From Megascapheus bottae (lineage: Eukaryota; Chordata; Mammalia; Rodentia; Geomyidae): 64,000 bases of DNA. Below the pieces are notes generated by a model, which was not told the DNA's origin, did not search any database, and worked only from the letters and a program-made list of their open reading frames with translations. A program made the position numbers and the translations under genes. Shown here piece after piece: positions 35,385 to 46,900 of this stretch; the stretch's first letter is position 1, and each line of letters starts with the position of its first letter. Location: contig JANJXV010000192.1 of NCBI GenBank assembly GCA_024803745.1, positions 1,488,001 through 1,552,000 on the forward strand, read 5' to 3'.

Positions 35385-36152
35385 TTTTAATATATTTTTA
35401 TTGTACTTAATAGAAAGGTTACATTATATTCACCAGATAGAAGATGCTTTACTTCACAAACATTGATACCCTTTCTCATGTCTTGGTCCCCATTTCCCTC
35501 CCCCTACCCCCGACCCTCATCTTGTTTTCCCCCCTTCCCTATCCAATTTCAAATAACCAAATAAACATATATACAATATATCAGATAACAAGGTAAAATA
35601 CTGTAACAATTCGAGGTAACCAAGGGACAGCAAAAGAGATGAGAGATAACATAGTACATTAAGGACAACAATCACTCATTATATGGCTGTTGTTTCTATA
35701 TCCTGGAGGACCTTTCATTTAGCATCATACTATATGGCCTTATGTATCTAGGTTTTGCTCTATTGGAAATCTCTGCTAGGAGAACCTAAGGTTTCTACTG
35801 ATTATGACAAATGAGGGAAACCATTGAGCCTATGTTCCTTTGAGTCTGGCTTATTTCACTTAAAATGATTTTATTCTAAGTCTTTCCATTTCCTAACAAA
35901 TGGGGCGATGTCGTTCTTTCTGACAGCAGCATAGAATTCCATTGTGTATAAATACCACATCTTGTGGATCCACTCATTAACTGCGGGGCATCTGGGTTGG
36001 TTCCATATCTTTGCTATGGTAAATAGTGCTGCAATGAACGTCATTGTGATAGTGGATGTGGTATGTCCTTGTTTCTGGACAACAGGGTAAATGCCAACTA
36101 GTGGAATTGCTGGGTCATAGGGGAGCTCTATGTTAAGTCTTTTGAGGAACCA
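35385..36152 (-). mobile_element. L1 3' end, lineage A
   Basis: Reversed tail (TTTTTATTGTACTTAATAGA), C-rich tract (35494-35538), then ORF2 C-terminal sequence (GGGGCGATGTCGTTCTTTCT, GAATTCCATTGTGTATAAAT) up to a break after TTTTGAGGAACC. The coding part carries frame breaks. Confidence 0.93.
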
Positions 36153-36154
36153 CC

Positions 36155-37185
36155 TGTCAGGAAGGCTCTTTTCCTTTGTTTTGCAGAAACTGTTCTGTAT
36201 TCAAACAGAACCCTACCTGTATTACTCACTTCTGGAAAGGATTGTACTGCACCACCTAGCAAAAACCCTGAGAAACTTCAGCTTCCTGAACAACTAGCTG
36301 CAAAAACTATGAAACATAAGTAATACATTCCTTCAGCATTTGAAATGCTCATCAACCTCAGCCTTCACTCACTCTATTCATGAACAATACTTCCTATGCT
36401 ATCTGGTCCCTTACCTCTTGGAAAGTTAATAACCTTTGCTTCCTCTCTTACCACTTGGACACTTGGTGATTTCTTTCACATATCTTACATGCTAGCTTAA
36501 GCTCCCAGACTTAACAACAAAGAGGTTTTATTATAACAGTTCTAAACACGCATATATTTTGATCATATTCATTCCTTTTTTAATCTCTGCTCCTCTTGTT
36601 CATTTCTGGTTGCATATCAAGCTCATGATTAAAAATGAAATTAATGTCCCCTAAGATATATTCCTCTTTGTAATGGCTGGTATCTAAAATGTTGCCCCAA
36701 AGCTATATGCTAAAGATTCGATTGCCTGCTGATATGCTTTTTACAAAGTGGTGGGATCATGAAAACTTTGTTCTCACCAAAGGATCAACCTACTCATGTG
36801 TCCATAATTTGATGAGCTATTGGGAAGGGATAAAAACTTTCCAATTTGAGCTGGGACTTAAGGTTGTTAAATGCATCCCTGAAATGTGTCCTTGTAAATG
36901 ATGTTTGTTCTGCTCTCTTCTCTCTCCTATTTCTCTTCTATCTCTGCTCTCCAGTCTTCAATTCTCTTTCTCCTTCTTCCACTTCTCTCCTTTTTCTCTT
37001 CTCTCTCTCTCTCCTGCCTACTTAACGTGAATAAATGGCTTCCTCCTCCACATATTCCTGCTACCATGATGTTCTGCTTCTCCCCAAAGCAGACTGAAAC
37101 TATATCCCAAAACAAATGTTGCCACCGTTAAGCTGATTTTCTTAGGTATTTTGCCATAGAGCTAGAAGGCTAGCACATTCTTTTA
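36155..37185. other. intergenic; contains a pyrimidine-rich tract
   Basis: The region between two minus-strand L1s is mostly unique sequence. The polypyrimidine tract at 36905-37019 is listed separately. Confidence 0.4.
36905..37019. repeat. polypyrimidine tract, about 115 bases
   Basis: The + strand is nearly all C and T with few interruptions, ending in TCTCTCTCTCTCCTG. The 70- and 62-residue frames over it are low-complexity artefacts. Confidence 0.85.
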
Positions 37186-37186
37186 C

Positions 37187-37842
37187 TACCTATTTTTTCA
37201 TATATTTTTATTGTAATTAATAGAAGGGTTACATTATATTCACCAGATAGAAGATGCAATACTTCACAAACATTGATACCCTTTCTCATGTCTTGGTCCC
37301 CATTTCCCTCTCCCCACCCCCGCCCCTCATCTTGTTTTCCCTGCTTCCTTATCCATCCGATTTCAAATAACTAAATAAGCATATATACACTATATCCGAT
37401 AACAAGGTGAAATACTGTAACAATATAAGATAGCAGAGGGACAGCAAAAGAGATGAGAGATAACATAGTATATTAAAGACAACAATCACTCATTATATGG
37501 CTTGTGTTTCTATATCCTGGAGGTCCTTTCATGTAGTGTCATACTATGTGGCCTTGTGTATCTAGGTTTTGCTCTATTGGAAATCTCTGCTAGGAGAGCC
37601 CAAGGTATCTACTGATTATGACAAATGAGGGAAACCATTGAGCCTATGTTCCTTTGAGTCTGGCTTACTTCACTTAATATGATTTTTCTAAGTCTTTCCA
37701 TATCCTTACAGATGGGGCAATGTCAGTCTTTCTGACAGCAGCCTAGAATTCCATTGTGTATAAATACCACATCTTGTGGATCCACTCATCAACTGAGGGG
37801 CATCTGGGTTGCTTCCATATCTTTGCTATAGTAAATAGTGCT
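37187..37842 (-). mobile_element. L1 3' end, lineage A
   Basis: Reversed tail (TTTTTATTGTAATTAATAGA), C-rich tract (37309-37345), then ORF2 C-terminal part (TTCTGACAGCAGCCTAGAAT, CTCATCAACTGAGGGGCATC). The 5' break is after AAATAGTGCT. Confidence 0.93.
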
Positions 37843-37844
37843 AT

Positions 37845-40455
37845 CTAGATATTTTCTTTACCACTGCTTGCAATACTTCATTGATATTATCTCAGAGGCA
37901 CACTCTGACTCAACTTTCAGATCTTAATGATTCTTTTATTTCTTTACACAAATAAAATTTTCCATTGTCATTCAACTCTTCTACTCAGTAATCTTCAGTC
38001 GCTCTGTATTTCATCCAATAATAGGCCAAAATTTCTCCTGAACCAGGAAACAGAAACTTAAGTCTCTGAGCTAGCTAATTAAACTTCTAAATTTCAAAAT
38101 CACCATCTATGCATATGTGTGGACATTTATATAGTAATATTCAAATGGTAAAAGATTCTTTATAATCTTTTCTATTCACCTAATGAATTATTCCCATCAT
38201 CATATACTCTTCTACTCCTTGGTTATGATTCCCACTGTGATATCATTAACAATTCGTTATGGATCCCATTTCTTCTAAGTTTCTCTTCTTTCTACTTAGG
38301 ATGGTTTTCTCACACCAGTAACCTTATGTTTGACCTAATTTTGAAACGATTTTCTGACCCTGTTCGAGAGCTCAGACATCAAAAAGATATTCACCATCTT
38401 TCTAGAAACTGGCTTTGGTTTAACCCTAAAATGAGTAAATAGGTGTTCTTCTTGAACTGCACTCAAAGCTTACTTGCTACTTAAAGCAAGACCTCAAAAA
38501 ACATCACAACTCATAAAATCAATAATATCACAGAATTCTTTTGTAAAGAACTTCAAGCATTTACATATATGCAATGAAACTGATGTGCAGTCAAAATGAC
38601 AGAAACAGATGGTTCTGCCATCACTTTATATGACACTTGTTTCTCCAGGCAGGTGAACGGAAGGAACCAGTGGTAGAAGGTAAAAAGGGTCTTGCAATTT
38701 AGAACCCACTGAAGTATAAAATGCCACCAAACTTGTCTCAAATTAAAACACATTTTAGTTTCTTCATTTGAAATCCTATACTGGGTAAGATTAAAAATCT
38801 CATAACTACCCAGATTTAAACTCTGAGTTTCTGATCATCCGAGGCCTGAAAATACTGGTTTGTGATGAACAGGTCTTAGGGAAACAGAAGGGGCATTTCA
38901 AATTCAAGATAAAACTATATCCATTGAGAATCTATATAACTGTCCAAACAAGAGTTTTCAAGATAAAATATCCAATTTATTTTAAAGTAAGATGTTTTAA
39001 ATGTTCATATTCACCAAGTTTCACCAACTTACATATTCCTTTATTTAACAGTGATTTATTGATAAGAAATAATACAGTATAATGAACAGAGCACAATATC
39101 TGGTATTGTATACCTTGGGTTTCCTTTCCTACCTCCCCTACTTGTTGATTCTGTAGAACTATAGTCCTGGAATAGAAGCATGGCTTTATAAGATTCACTT
39201 TTCTCTACTGTCATGAAGCAGAATGTAGCATGTAAGTCCAGACAGTATTTGGCATTTTCTGAACAACTAAGTATAAACTCACCTCCTTCACTCACGTTCC
39301 TTCTCCTGCCATGTCCTATTATGCACATGTTGAGCACAGTTCAACTCCAAAGTTCAGAGTGTGAAAAAGTTCAAACTTTATACTTAATGCTATGAATATT
39401 ATCTCTCAGCCCAGAAAGCAGAATCACAATTCTGCCATTCTTTGGTGTCACTACTTTTCATCATTCACACTGCAGCTTAAATTTTGCACCCAAGAAAAGT
39501 CTAAACTTCCTGCCTACTAGCACATGGTGAATATTAATACTTAGCGTCCATTCTTTCTTTCACAGTGTGTATCAATACTTCACTACCTAAATATAAGTCT
39601 GTGTGTGTGGGGGGGGTGGTGTCTAAGAGGCCTGGAAACACATTTTTCTTGGTATATCTATCTGGCAATTCTCCTTGGAGCTTCCTCACTCATTTCTGTG
39701 TCCATCTTTATATGGTTCTCTTCCCTCAGGATTCCTATGTCCAACTGTCCTTCTCCCTTCTCTAAAAAGATATCCAGTCCTTAGATTGATGGCTCACAGT
39801 CATTGGTAATCATCTCATGCTAACTGCATCTGCTATGACTGTTTCCAATAAGGTTTCAGTCACAAGTACAGGATTAACACTGGAAAGCACCAAGGAAAGC
39901 TTAGCACCCTTTTGGAGTAACCAAGGAAAAATATAAGCCAAAATGAATCTAACCATGATAGCTTTCTTTTGTCTTCTACTTTCAATATTACCCATGTGAT
40001 TAGTAATAACATAACTCACTAATTTGTAATTTTCTTCTATCTATAGTTGGTTCCAGTTGGAAATGGAAGTGATGGGTTGCACTCTGGCTTAGTGAATTAA
40101 CCCTATTTTTGATCAACTTTCCATACAATCTAACTAAAAGTGCCTATATTATAGCAAATTTGATAATTAAATGATATTTTAAGAGCCTGGAGTAACTGGT
40201 AACACTAAACAGTTATCTACTGGATGGGACCCAAAAAGTGATTAATGTTACCTACCAATCATGCCCAAGTCCTGGAGTGCTAAAGCACTCCAGTTCTTGT
40301 ATCTGGGCCAGACTTGATCAACGTCCAAAATAAATTAAAAATATAGAAAACATTTTTAACAAGATTGTCCATTCAGCCCTTAAGAACAATTGAAGTTTGC
40401 CTGCTAATTCTGATGAACTAACAAAAATGACCATAATGAAAATATACGCGCAGTC
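37845..40455. other. intergenic, no recognisable gene
   Basis: Unique sequence with a G-run near 39607-39617. It contains the hairpin listed at 40272-40293. Overlapping short frames at 38977-39395 have no known domain. Confidence 0.4.
40272..40293. repeat. near-perfect palindrome (10-base arms, 2-base centre)
   Basis: CTGGAGTGCT (40272-40281) and AGCACTCCAG (40284-40293) are perfect reverse complements around AA. Confidence 0.92.
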
Positions 40456-40457
40456 TA

Positions 40458-40765
40458 AAAGATTTGCAATAGAGCAAAATCTTGATACATAAGGACATAT
40501 AATGTGAAGCTAATTGAAAGGACCTCCAGGATAGTGAAACAAAAGCCATATAATGAATGATTGTTGTCCTTAATGTACTATGTTGTCTCTCATCTCCTTT
40601 GCTGTCCCTTGGTTATCTCATATTGGTATAGTATCTCACTTTGTTATCTGATATATTGAATTTATTTGTATTTGGATATTTGAAATTTGATAGGGAAGGG
40701 GGGAAAACCAAGACGGGTGGGGGGTGTGGGGGGGGAGGGAAACGGGTACCAAGACATGTGAAAGA
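40458..40765 (+). mobile_element. L1 3' UTR fragment lacking its 3' end
   Basis: It runs from GATTTGCAATAGAGCAAAAT through the G-rich tract (40691-40738) to ACATGTGAAAG and then stops. The expected GGTATCAATG part and A-tail are missing. It shares the GTGAAGCTAATTGAAAGGAC variant with the copy at 32034. Confidence 0.92.
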
Positions 40766-41269
40766 CATTTGTTTCAGAGTTCATTTGTTGGACTTATGCT
40801 AGGAAAAATCAACTAATGGCGATGCAGACAATAAAATATGAGGATTTACCTATCAAACAGCTTAAAAAACATTAAGAAACATTTTAGTAAAGTGCTTATA
40901 CTTATTTTTAATCAGTCAGAATTTCATTTCAATATCAAGGCACCCTTCACAAACTTATAAAATCCCTGATGACTAAAGTACAACAAGATTCTGCTGGAAA
41001 AGGTAACACACCTAAGAGACTGTGATGAAGGGGTGGATGAGCCATGGCGTAGAAATCTAAGAGCAGAACAGCATAGATAGTCTATCAACTCCAGCTGGAA
41101 AGTGTTGTTTGCTTCTGTTTTCATGAATCATCCCATCAGTTTTTAAAACTTCAATCAGAGAAGTCAACTATTTGATGTGCAATCTTTATTTTCTTCTTTT
41201 TTTTCCCCACCGAAACCATAATGTAGTGCAGAAAGAATATGTGTGTGAGGGATGCAAATAATAATCTCT

Positions 41270-41289
41270 ACACCAAGTCGTCTTGGTGT
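41270..41289. repeat. inverted repeat, 8-base arms, 4-base loop
   Basis: ACACCAAG and CTTGGTGT flank TCGT. Confidence 0.85.
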
Positions 41290-41709
41290 TGACAGAAAAA
41301 AAAAAGAAGAATTCCAGCAGCAATGTGTGAATCACGGGGAAACCATTACTGATGTGGCCAGTTCAGGTCACTGTGTTTTCAGATTGGCGGCCACACAGAG
41401 CCTCCACAGTTCAAGTCCCATCTGACACACACACATGCACTCTGGATCACTCAAAATAAAAACTGCTCTCCCTACACTTGTCTGTCTCCATGAGGTCAAC
41501 ATTAAATAACTATTATGTCTGGCATAAAGAGCAATGGCTGCTCGTTTTTTCAAATGCCACCAGTTCCCATTTTAAAGTAAATGCCATTTGGTCAAAAATA
41601 TGTATTCGTCTTGAAATCTGATAGGACTGAGTTGCAAAGCACTTCTGATTTTGTGCTCAGAGTACTTTTGTGGAGAAATTGCCACTACCCACTCAGGCCT
41701 CTAGGGCCC

Positions 41710-41735
41710 CAGAGCTCAGCAATCGCTGAGCTCTG
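41710..41735. repeat. inverted repeat, 11-base arms, 4-base loop
   Basis: CAGAGCTCAGC (41710-41720) and GCTGAGCTCTG (41725-41735) are perfect reverse complements around AATC. The arms are GC-rich compared with the surroundings, so it could form a stable stem. Confidence 0.92.
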
Positions 41736-43619
41736 TCATTCTCGCCTACTTCTGCTGATTCCATGAGCCTTAGTGCCACCTCTGTCCATCATCATAGCAT
41801 GTCTCTAATGTGTCTTAAATTTTTTCAAATGAAAATAGAATGACATACAATAATAATTTTTATAGTAACTGTAAATTTATATTATTTTATTAATAAAAAT
41901 CAATTGTGCAAGCCTCATGTATTACTGTTATACTGGACCCCAGTAATTATGAATACTGTCAATCTACATTCTATTAGTAACATTATTCTGGAATTTTAGG
42001 ATTATTTTTAACCATTTTAGAACATATTAGTTTTACAAGTTCTCATTTACATACACACATACATACATAAGACAAACCCAAGTAAACCTTGCTTCTGATG
42101 TCTCTCTTTGTCTCTCTCTCATCTCAACACAACCCCCTTTCTTAAAACATTTATCAGGAAAACACTGACTAACACACATAACCTAACTTTGGGGCTTGAA
42201 ACTTCTTTCTACAATTACTTAATAAAAACAAATATTGTTAAAACCATTATCAATGCTTTGTTTTCATGCGAGCATATAAGTACTCTATCAAATTCTGAAG
42301 TACTTCGATCAAATTCATATTCTCTCTCCTCCCCCCATAACAGTAAAGGTTGAACCTACATGTGCTAGTTTATAAATATATTATTCACAAACATTTTTAG
42401 CATCACAAAATTAACTTTTCAAACAATACTTTTTCCATTATTTTTTGAATACATACCAAGAATATGACTAGCATTAGGCAGAGAAAGTGGATGAATATCT
42501 TAGTTTCCAGAATGCCTCTCTCTATACCCCTATGAACATTTCTAATTAGGGTTATGGCAACACTTGATAAATGTTCCAGTTTTCATATCCTGTAATCATC
42601 AGATTCTCATATGATTGGATAAAAAGATATTTGCATGATACACATGAAGCTGCCAAAATCTCTGACTGCTTAGTGCAACATCAAAGTAGATGGATGTGGT
42701 CCTGGGAAGGTAAAAGACAGAAAATTCCAAAATAATATGTCCCTCATTATAGCATCAGGTTCCGAGATTTTCCCTCAGTTCCCTCAACTTGAGAAAGTTA
42801 CCAAGGGAATTGCTGATAACACTATGACCCTTCTTTATAACTGCAGGGAACCTCAGGAGAGCAGTCATTATGTTTTCCAACTGTTTAAAAATAATTTCCT
42901 GTCTATAGCTGAATTTTTAATGTTTACTATCTGTAAAAGATGGTTTTAATGTACACGAAAGATGGAAGGCAAATTATCAGGAACTGCCCCTTCCCCTGGG
43001 AATTTCTATTTATAATGCGAAAGACATGAACATGAATGTAACTTCAATAGGAGTACATGAAGACATTAAATTTTAGGTAACAGTAGATCAATAGAAAGGT
43101 TATGCCAGACCTGAGGGAGAAAGAATCAAACCTGCTTGTGAGAACCTCAGAAGAGAACAAAGTGTAGACTTTGAAAGAGTGAACCAGAACTCACTGGGAG
43201 GATTTCAAAATGGAGGAAATCACTGAGTAGAACTTAGGCCAAGTTCTCAGGAAAGGGGAGATCATAGGCAATGACTGGAGGCCAAAAAGACTGAAGAAAG
43301 GAGTGAAAATGAAAATCAAAAAATAGGCCAATTCTACATCTGAAAAAACACTCAACTCAAATACATTATCCTCTACAATGATGCAGTAAAGAAAAAGATC
43401 ATGTTAGGAAAAGAACTGTAAAATCTTTTTTGTTACCTCCCAAACTGTAAGTGAAAAGTCCAGCCTTCTTCCATTCAAATTGTTTGTCTCAGGTACTTAT
43501 CACAGCAGTGACCAACTGACTGACACCTTATCTCTTTTTGTTTCTTCTCTGAGTCACTGTACTCTAGCAGTATTGACAACTTCACTGTCTTGAAATAGAC
43601 CTAAAGCATTTTGAGTCTA

Positions 43620-43985
43620 CCATTTCCTCTGCTGGGAACATTCACACTCAAAGTATTTGATATCCTTGTAACAATTCCATTCCTGACAACAGCTTGGCCT
43701 TTCATCAAATGTGACATTGTTTGCTGAAACCTTCCCTGATTCATCCTTTTAAAAATTCCCTATGCTCTCTTTTTCACCTGTTGCTCTATAACCTAGGTAA
43801 CTTATTTGATTATGAACATACCTATGTCTATCTATAAATATGTATACCACATTCATCTTTTAATTTTTGTTTTCATGAGGGCAGGAATCTCCTTTTATGT
43901 GTGTGTGTTCACTTCTGAATCTCTGAAATAGTTGTTTGGCACCTGGCAGACATTCAATTACTATTTTATAACTTAAGAACCAAAT
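43620..43985 (+). mobile_element. L2 LINE 3' end
   Basis: AACCTTCCCTGATTCATCC, then GTTTTCATGAGGGCAGGAAT, GTTCACTTCTGAATCTCTGA and TTGGCACCTGGCAGACATTC occur in the order of the L2 3' end on the + strand. Confidence 0.8.
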
Positions 43986-43989
43986 AAAT

Positions 43990-46900
43990 GGGTCAACCTG
44001 AACGAGGTTAAAATACCTCATTAAGATCATTAAGATAAAATTAAAAGTGTCAGAATACTCTATGCACATGTATGTACATGAAAAATGTGGCTTTCTGTGA
44101 TTGGTTTGGGATGGCAGGGAAGGGTTTGGGATGGCAAGGAGGGAGAATAACAAAAAGGACGAGTATGATTATGTGGACATGTCAATGTTAATGATGTCGG
44201 CAAAAAGGGACACTTTCCAGAAGAAAGTGAAGAGTAGCTGATTTGATATTGTTTTTTTTGCTAAAAAGTGTGAATAAGACAGAAAACTGGATTAACAGCG
44301 CAGGAATCCTCTACAGTTGTAATCCCCCCCCTTACATGAAGGAGTCTTGTCTCCCCAAGGAGCCAGGTGGCAGGAAGCCCTTCCCACTGTGAAGACTAGT
44401 TTGCAGAATTCCATGATTTGGGGGCTTGGGAAAAAGTCAAAATATGCAGTGTTTATGCAAAAATAAAGTCTATTCAATGACTTCAAGCCAGTGTTTCCAC
44501 ATGAAAACACCAAGACTGAAACAAAAATTATGAAATCCAAAGATTAAATATAAAATTCAATTCGATAAGATTAATGCATACTATGTGCAATAAGATTCTT
44601 AGCTTCTGTCCTTGCAAATTATCAGTTGCCAAAGTTAAGGTAAGTAAAGTTATTTTCTACAAGGACTGTTCCATTTTCCTTTGTTATATAGACATTCATT
44701 CTTTTCCAACTGAAAAGAATTGCACATTGTAAGTGTAGATTCATAGTTCTCTATCCCCAAAAGAATATCAAAGTAGCTCAATGTTTCTCAGTTAGCTAAG
44801 AGACTACTATGACATGTTTCCAACAGAGCATCTCTCTGGAAAACAATACTTGTGAATTATAAATTACAGAAACAAGCAACCCCTGGTTAAGGAAAAATCA
44901 AATGGAGTAATTCAGACTCTCCCAGAGTGACAAGAGAATAGCTTGCCTTGTTGTGTAAAAGAACAAGTTTCCTGTCTACTGGCTGTCCTCTGTGCTCTAC
45001 AGAATCAACAACATTTTATTGTTTCTCAGTACTCCATTTGGTGCATCTCAACTTGCTTTTTATATTGCCTTAGTTTATGAAAATAAATGTTGTACTTTCC
45101 TGGTGGGACCAAAAATAAATGATGGATCATACTGTACGTGGGTTCTTGCTCATGACAATCCAGACTGCTAACAGATTGTTAATATGTTAACAGTTCTATT
45201 ATAAGATGCTCAAAAATGTAATTTTAAGGCCATTTGTGGAGCTGGATTCTGCATGCCAGGGGTCATCAGGACTGACATAGCTGAGAAGCTGTATGACCTC
45301 TCCACTCAGGTGTCTGCAAAGGTGTGAAGGATGAGATAACCCAGCAGTTTAGGGTAGCAGTTTTCAAGCTGTTCTGTTTACCCAGGGGTAGCCACTTTGA
45401 GCAGAATGTTAACTAAAATAATACAGGAAGTATGATCGAGTTCCTTTTGGTACAGAGCTACGTAAAATTAAACTAAGGGTATTTCACATCCAGAATTTTC
45501 TGGCAATGACAAGGGTGAAGAAAAATTACCAAAGGCTGAACTCAAAGAAATTAGTATGTATTTTGCAGTTCCTATTCTCAAAGATATTGGCAGAAACATT
45601 TAATCATATGTGATCCAAAATATTTAGCTTTGGTGTTATTCACATGTTTTATTTATTATTTATATATGGTACTTACAAATTACAAGGTGTTCCTACACAG
45701 ATTCTTGATACTGATATTATAAAGGGGAAGTCTAGCATTAGGTAGGAACCTCTGTGATATCAAAAGAAGAATATACAGAAACATACTTAGTCAGATAAAC
45801 AGATAGGAGTACACTCCACACATTCATCTCGGTAAATTTTCACTGAATGAGTGGCAACATTTTGAAAGAAAATATTTAGTAGAAGGTTGTTACCTACTGT
45901 CACAATTGCTACCCTCAAACACTAGATAGTAACAGCGAAGTCCAGCTACTGATTTAGACTGACTCAGACAAATTTCATACAAGTCAATTTTCCTCAACAC
46001 TTCAGTGCCATACACCACAGCAAATGTTTATACTCACAAAATTTCCATAAGTCAATGTGTACTCTTACCTTACGCTGTGTCGTTCAGTATTTTTTTTACA
46101 AACTAAAGTATTATAGAGAGTATTTTCACATTGTTATTATGTGTTTTACTTTAGTATTTGTGTATATTTATCATTTATACAACTGAAATTGTAGGGGAGT
46201 ATTTTGGTTTTTCAGGTGTCCACACCCCACCTGCTCATTCTCTTCCTCATATTACTAGGCAGAGGTGATATTTCAACTAAACATGCAGAGCTTCTGTGTG
46301 CCAAGGATATTTAAATATTTTCATGATGATAACCTTATTTGGAAGCCAATTCTTTAAAAAGCCTTTAACCAGTACTCCAGATTTCCCAGCCTAGTATGTT
46401 TTTCCAGTAATTGCATATAAACGCATAGAGACAATTGCATGCTGATGCACTCTGACTGTTACAAGGCCCTGAGCCCAACTCTGAATTCCAAAGGTAGGTT
46501 CAGCATCACCTAAAACATACATTGAGTTTAAGGGAAAAAAATTCCTGAAAGAAACTAAAGAAGGCTCACTGCTCCCCTAACTTACAACTAAATATACACA
46601 AAAACAATGGTAATATGCCAAGTGAGAAAACCCCAAATCAACTCAGACCCGGTGATCATAAGGCCAGTGGGATGTGTGCACTGCACTGCACTGCTGGCCA
46701 CGGCCACTGGGCTAGACCTCGTCCAGGTGAGGAAGAGGCTCCTTCTGATACACTCTCCACAACTCACATGCAAGTCATTCCATACGTGAGAGCACGTCTG
46801 TTTTCTTCACAACTGTTATCTGGGAATAGAGCTATCTTCTTCCTAAAACTATTATAAAGGACTTCAAACTCCCAGAAAAAAATAGAACTATTAGTATTTT

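Larger units (their letters stand above)
40770..43615. other. intergenic; unique sequence with two hairpins
   Basis: The stretch 41200-41780 has mixed composition and no transposon similarity, and holds both listed hairpins. The rest is AT-rich. The frames have no known domain. Confidence 0.4.

Noticed and set aside
36898..37131. A serine/leucine-rich frame as a secreted or membrane protein
   Set aside because: It is a translation of the polypyrimidine tract, and its composition is forced by CT-rich DNA.
40272..40293. A microRNA precursor
   Set aside because: The stem has only 10 pairs with a 2-base loop, too short for a microRNA hairpin.
46588..46857. Overlapping frames on both strands in a GC-richer patch as a gene
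   Set aside because: There is no recognisable domain, promoter or splice context, and three overlapping frames in one patch are expected where stops are scarce.
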